64,000 nt of DNA from Bacteroidota bacterium. GTDB lineage: Bacteria > Bacteroidota > Bacteroidia > UBA8524. Both the position numbers and the translations under genes were made by a program. The DNA is taken from contig WGMZ01000026.1 of NCBI GenBank assembly GCA_016124735.1, positions 1 to 64,000 of the forward strand, written 5' to 3'. This document shows positions 60,954 to 64,000 of the stretch, one piece after another. The first letter of the stretch is position 1. Every line of letters starts with the position of its first letter. The notes under the pieces were generated by a model. It did no database searches. It saw nothing but the letters and a program-made list of their open reading frames with translations, and was not told where the DNA came from.

Positions 60954-62429
60954 ATGATAAGGAATTTACTAGCTGTAACTCTATTAATTTCAAGTGTTTT
61001 TCTCTCGGCCCAGACGAAAACAGGCTATGAGATCCGGGTCAAGCTAAATGGCTATGACAGCAACAAGTTGTTTCTGGGTAATTACTTTGGCGACAAAGAA
61101 TACCTCAAGGATTCAACTACGGATGTCAAAAAAGGCTGGTTTGTCTTCAAGGGCGATGAAGCCTTGCCCTGCGGTATTTACAGCATAATCAATGCTGAAA
61201 GAGATACCCGTATTCTGGAATTTGTGGTCAGTTCTGACGACGAACATTTTAGTCTGGAAACTGACTTGAAAGATCCGGTAGGCAAAATGAAAGTAAGCGG
61301 ATCCATTAACAACACGCTATTTTCCGGATACCAGCAGTATATGATTACCAATGGTAAACGAAGACAAGAAATTGGAATGCTTTACCGCGGGGTAATGGGA
61401 AGAAATGCCGACAGTGCCCAGTTGTTAAAAGATGAGATCACAAAAATGGATGATGATTACGAAGCGTATCGGTCCAAACTCATCTCAGAAAACAGCAATA
61501 CCCTCACTGCACGAATCCTGAAATCCCTGATTGATATTGAAGTGCCTGATGCTCCAATGAACCCTGACGGAACCAAAGACAGCCTCTTTCAGTACCGCTA
61601 TTACAAAGAGCACTACTGGGACAATATTGATTTTACAGAAGACTGCATCGTACGCACCCCCTTCTTCCATAAAAAACTGGAAACCTATTTCACCAAATTG
61701 GTTTTACAATACCCGGATTCTATTAATAAGGAAGCAGATATGTTGGCTGCCAAATGTACTGGTACCGCGAAAAAAGAATTGTTTCATTATATCGTTTGGT
61801 GGGTTACCATGAATTACGAAAGAAGTCAGTATATGTGTATGGATGCAGTGCCCGTTCATATGTGGGAGAAATTCTACCATTGGCCGGAAGCCTGGTGGGT
61901 CGACACCACTACGATGACGCGTATTCGCGAGAGAGAAAAAGTGATGTCTCCGTTGTGCTGCAATAAAATAGCGCCTAACCTTATTATGAAGGATACCTCC
62001 CATAAATATATTTCCATGCATGCAGTACAGGCGAAATACACGGTATTGCTATTCTGGGATCCGGATTGCAGCCATTGCAAGAAAGAGGTGCCTATTATAA
62101 AGAAGATGTACGATTCCCTTCACCAATACGGCGTGGAAGTTTATGCTGTGGGCGTGGAACAGGAATACAACAAGTGGAAGCAGTTTATTATTGACCAGGA
62201 TCTGAACTGGATCAATGTGATTGATATTTATAACGAAACCAATTTCCGCACGATATACGACATCAACAGCACCCCGATCATCTATTTGCTGGACAAAGAC
62301 AAGCGTATCCTGGCAAAGAAAATGGGAGCTGAACAGTTGCAAGACATTCTTTTAAGAGAGTTGGGAATGAAAGATAAAAATGCCCCCCCAATTCAGATCA
62401 AGGAAAATAAGGACGATCATCACCCTTAA
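60954..62429 (+). CDS. TlpA-like thiol-disulfide reductase with DUF4369/DUF5106-type N-terminus
   Basis: The 491-residue exported protein has a signal peptide (IRNLLAVTLLISSVFLSA), a beta-rich N-terminal domain (residues 20-120), and a helical middle with many aromatic residues. The C-terminal thioredoxin-like domain holds the redox motif DPDCSHCKKEVP near residue 370 and the cis-proline loop YDINSTPIIYLL. Such Bacteroidota proteins work in periplasmic disulfide reduction. A further CC pair (MSPLCCNK) lies upstream of the redox domain. It has its own terminator. Confidence 0.88.
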   Translation: MIRNLLAVTLLISSVFLSAQTKTGYEIRVKLNGYDSNKLFLGNYFGDKEYLKDSTTDVKKGWFVFKGDEALPCGIYSIINAERDTRILEFVVSSDDEHFSLETDLKDPVGKMKVSGSINNTLFSGYQQYMITNGKRRQEIGMLYRGVMGRNADSAQLLKDEITKMDDDYEAYRSKLISENSNTLTARILKSLIDIEVPDAPMNPDGTKDSLFQYRYYKEHYWDNIDFTEDCIVRTPFFHKKLETYFTKLVLQYPDSINKEADMLAAKCTGTAKKELFHYIVWWVTMNYERSQYMCMDAVPVHMWEKFYHWPEAWWVDTTTMTRIREREKVMSPLCCNKIAPNLIMKDTSHKYISMHAVQAKYTVLLFWDPDCSHCKKEVPIIKKMYDSLHQYGVEVYAVGVEQEYNKWKQFIIDQDLNWINVIDIYNETNFRTIYDINSTPIIYLLDKDKRILAKKMGAEQLQDILLRELGMKDKNAPPIQIKENKDDHHP

Positions 62430-62451
62430 TTGAAAATTATTTCATGTTAAG

Positions 62452-62475
62452 AACCTCCTTCGGGAGGTTTTTTTG
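62452..62475 (+). terminator. Intrinsic terminator of the TlpA-like gene
   Basis: A stem AACCTCC / GGAGGTT with a TTCG tetraloop is followed by a T-run. It lies about 20 bp after the stop codon of the TlpA-like gene. Confidence 0.9.
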
Positions 62476-62926
62476 TGGATATCCTTTTGATGCCCGAAAT
62501 ACCGTGAAAATGTCGTAAATTATGACTGCTAAGTCGGGGCTGAAAATCCTGATTTTATTGGAATTTTATGGAAATCGTTTGCTCCAGAGTACGTTTTCGG
62601 TGTATCGAAAACGGCACGGTCATTGAACCTACTAAAACACCTGTAAAAACAAGGGGTGTAGCATATTTAAATTCAACGCAAGTCGGTTAAGAAATTATTA
62701 CCTCACAGGGGTTGTTGGTAATTTCCCCTTAACAATCACAAGCCTTTAATAATGCTGATGATGTCCTGTTGAAAAAATCGATTCAGGCGACCAAATTCAC
62801 AGATGTGAACAACTACCAATTGAACGGGAAAAGAATAAAAAGAAAATTTGAAGAACGCTATCCAACCTGGTAGCTGCTTTTAAGCTTATCGCTTTAAAGC
62901 ATTCATAATTTAACGATTAAGAGGAT
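62476..62926. other. 450-bp leader region upstream of nrdB
   Basis: No complete gene is visible in this stretch. It holds a perfect hairpin (CGTTTTCG / CGAAAACG, 62592-62613) and a further pair ACACC / GGTGT (62637-62659). The last part, about 62770-62871, is open in one frame and reads KKSIQATKFTDVNNYQLNGK (TTG start) to a stop at 62869-62871. This could be a small peptide or a decayed gene end. I found no clear NrdR box. The stretch probably contains the nrdBA promoter and a long leader. Confidence 0.45.
62592..62613. promoter_or_regulatory. Perfect inverted repeat in the nrdB leader
   Basis: Arms CGTTTTCG and CGAAAACG (8 bp) enclose GTGTAT. There is no T-run after it on either strand, so a terminator is unlikely. 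It may be an operator or an RNA element. It lies about 310 bp upstream of nrdB. Confidence 0.4.
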
Positions 62927-63940
62927 ATGAACACAACGATGGAGAACAGTCGGACCGTAGCTATTACGCAATCAGAACCTATTCTGAAAGAAAACAAAGA
63001 TCGCTTTGTCATCTTCCCTATCCAACACTCGGATATTTGGGAATATTATAAAAAGGCACAAGCAAGTTTTTGGACGGCGGAAGAACTGGATCTTCATACG
63101 GACATTGAACATTGGAATCAAAAACTCAATGACGATGAAAAGCATTTTATAAAGCAAGTCCTCGCCTTTTTCGCGGCAAGTGATGGAATTGTGAATGAAA
63201 ACCTGGCAGAGAATTTTGTAGCGGAAGTGCAATATCCGGAAGCCAAGTTTTTCTACGGGTTCCAAATTGCGATGGAGAACATCCATAGCGAGACCTATTC
63301 TTTGCTGATAGACACTTATATTAAAGATCCTACCGAGAAAGACAAACTCTTTCATGCCATCGATACCCTCGATTGTGTTAGAAAGAAAGCAGAATGGGCA
63401 TTGCGTTGGATTGAAAACGCTTCTTTCGCTGAACGTCTGGTTGCTTTCGCGGCTGTGGAAGGTATCTTCTTCTCAGGAAGCTTTTGTTCCATATTCTGGT
63501 TGAAAAACCGTGGATTGATGCCGGGACTCAGCTTTTCCAACGAACTTATTTCCCGCGACGAAGGTCTGCATTGCGACTTCGCCTGCCACTTATATACCAA
63601 ACACCTGGTAAACCAATTGCCCAAAGAAAGAGTAACGCAAATCATTACCGATGCTGTAATCATCGAAAAAGAATTCGTTACGGATGCACTTCCTGTTCGC
63701 CTCATTGGTATGAACGCTGAATTAATGACGCAATACATTGAGTTCGTTGCCGACCGCCTGTTATTAGAATTGGGCTGCGACAAAGTCTATGGAAGCAGCA
63801 ATCCATTCTCCTTCATGGAGATGATTTCACTTCAGGGCAAGACTAATTTCTTTGAGAAACGCGTTGGTGAATACCAAAAGGCAGGCGTTATGAGCAGCGA
63901 CAAAGAGTCAAACAAATTCAGCCTCGACGCTGATTTCTAG
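62927..63940 (+). CDS. nrdB: Class I ribonucleotide reductase, beta (radical) subunit
   Basis: NrdB supplies the radical that starts reduction of ribonucleotides by NrdA. The 337-residue product has the iron ligands and radical tyrosine in class Ia spacing: an Asp in [11 protein letters not shown]117 and H120 with Y124 in [10 protein letters not shown], then an Glu in AVEGIFFSG and E/H in RDEGLHCDF. The C-terminal tail (NKFSLDADF) is the docking peptide for NrdA. Presence of Tyr suggests a normal di-iron tyrosyl enzyme rather than a Mn/Fe class Ic type. nrdA follows 40 bp later. Confidence 0.95.
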   Translation: MNTTMENSRTVAITQSEPILKENKDRFVIFPIQHSDIWEYYKKAQASFWTAEELDLHTDIEHWNQKLNDDEKHFIKQVLAFFAASDGIVNENLAENFVAEVQYPEAKFFYGFQIAMENIHSETYSLLIDTYIKDPTEKDKLFHAIDTLDCVRKKAEWALRWIENASFAERLVAFAAVEGIFFSGSFCSIFWLKNRGLMPGLSFSNELISRDEGLHCDFACHLYTKHLVNQLPKERVTQIITDAVIIEKEFVTDALPVRLIGMNAELMTQYIEFVADRLLLELGCDKVYGSSNPFSFMEMISLQGKTNFFEKRVGEYQKAGVMSSDKESNKFSLDADF

Positions 63941-63980
63941 AACCTATTATCAGAACCTAAAACATTTTCAGAAAACCGCT

Positions 63981-64000
63981 ATGTACGTATTTAAAAGAGA
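63981..64000 (+). CDS. nrdA: Ribonucleotide reductase alpha subunit, 5' end only
   Basis: The window stops 20 bases into a gene that starts MYVFKR, which fits the start of Bacteroidota NrdA (M-[YF]-V-x-KRDG). Position right after nrdB supports it. The rest lies outside the window. Confidence 0.7.

Overview
This window is a gene-dense piece of a Bacteroidota chromosome. Evidence: two secreted proteins end in type IX secretion (T9SS) sorting domains (type A at 17186-19075, type B at 23485-28746); several lineage-typical families are present (DUF2911, DUF7009, TlpA-like reductases, PIG-L deacetylase beside an SSS symporter); and Shine-Dalgarno sequences are scarce. There is no insertion sequence, integrase, CRISPR array or rRNA. 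The only complete RNA gene is tRNA-Cys(GCA). The last gene, nrdA, is cut by the window edge.

Layout. 0-3.6 kb: a TPR protein, then a sulfur operon (SQR-like flavoprotein, TusE/DsrC-like and DsrE-like sulfur carriers). 3.8-9.6 kb: an envelope cassette on the minus strand (TetR regulator, LolA-like protein, two FtsX-type permeases, LolD-type ATPase, outer-membrane barrel). 9.9-15.2 kb: a divergent LysR regulator and a small-protein/dabB/dabA operon for inorganic-carbon uptake. 15.4-19.1 kb: a serine hydrolase lipoprotein, a 2OG-Fe(II) oxygenase and a T9SS-secreted esterase. 19.2-23.4 kb: mobA, fdhD, a DUF7009 gene and a YdeP-type molybdopterin oxidoreductase. 23.5-34.7 kb: a giant PKD-repeat protein, a nucleoid-associated protein, a cold-shock protein, a porin, a ClC channel, a dihaem peroxidase and a small barrel. 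34.8-41.2 kb: a mutagenesis cassette (S24/LexA-like repressor, DinB, DnaE-type polymerase, radical SAM protein) with a 113-bp tandem repeat. 41.3-44.6 kb: SdpI-like protein, MBL hydrolase, tRNA-Cys, peroxiredoxin, NfeD and FloA. 44.6-51.1 kb: a five-gene, translationally overlapping minus-strand operon coding for an ABC-exporter-like protein, HlyD, TolC, a polytopic membrane protein and MsrA. 51.2-64 kb: MarC, an XRE/MazG-like pair with three operators, PIG-L deacetylase, a 31-residue membrane protein, SSS symporter, TerC, small envelope and redox proteins, and nrdB-nrdA.

The most unusual object is the operon at 44.6-51.1 kb. Its ABC-exporter-like protein keeps the length and fold order of an ATPase domain but has lost the Walker A lysine, the signature motif, the Walker B glutamate, the Q-loop glutamine and the H-loop histidine. 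It still sits with intact HlyD and TolC partners, so it looks like an exporter built on a dead ATPase. The second theme is lithotrophic or mixotrophic capability: sulfide oxidation and sulfur-carrier genes lie within 8 kb of a DabAB bicarbonate pump whose zinc-site residues are intact and whose LysR regulator has a clear palindromic site.

Limits: all names come from reading motifs in the translations; no database search was run. Start codons were chosen by eye, and those resting on TTG or GTG are flagged.
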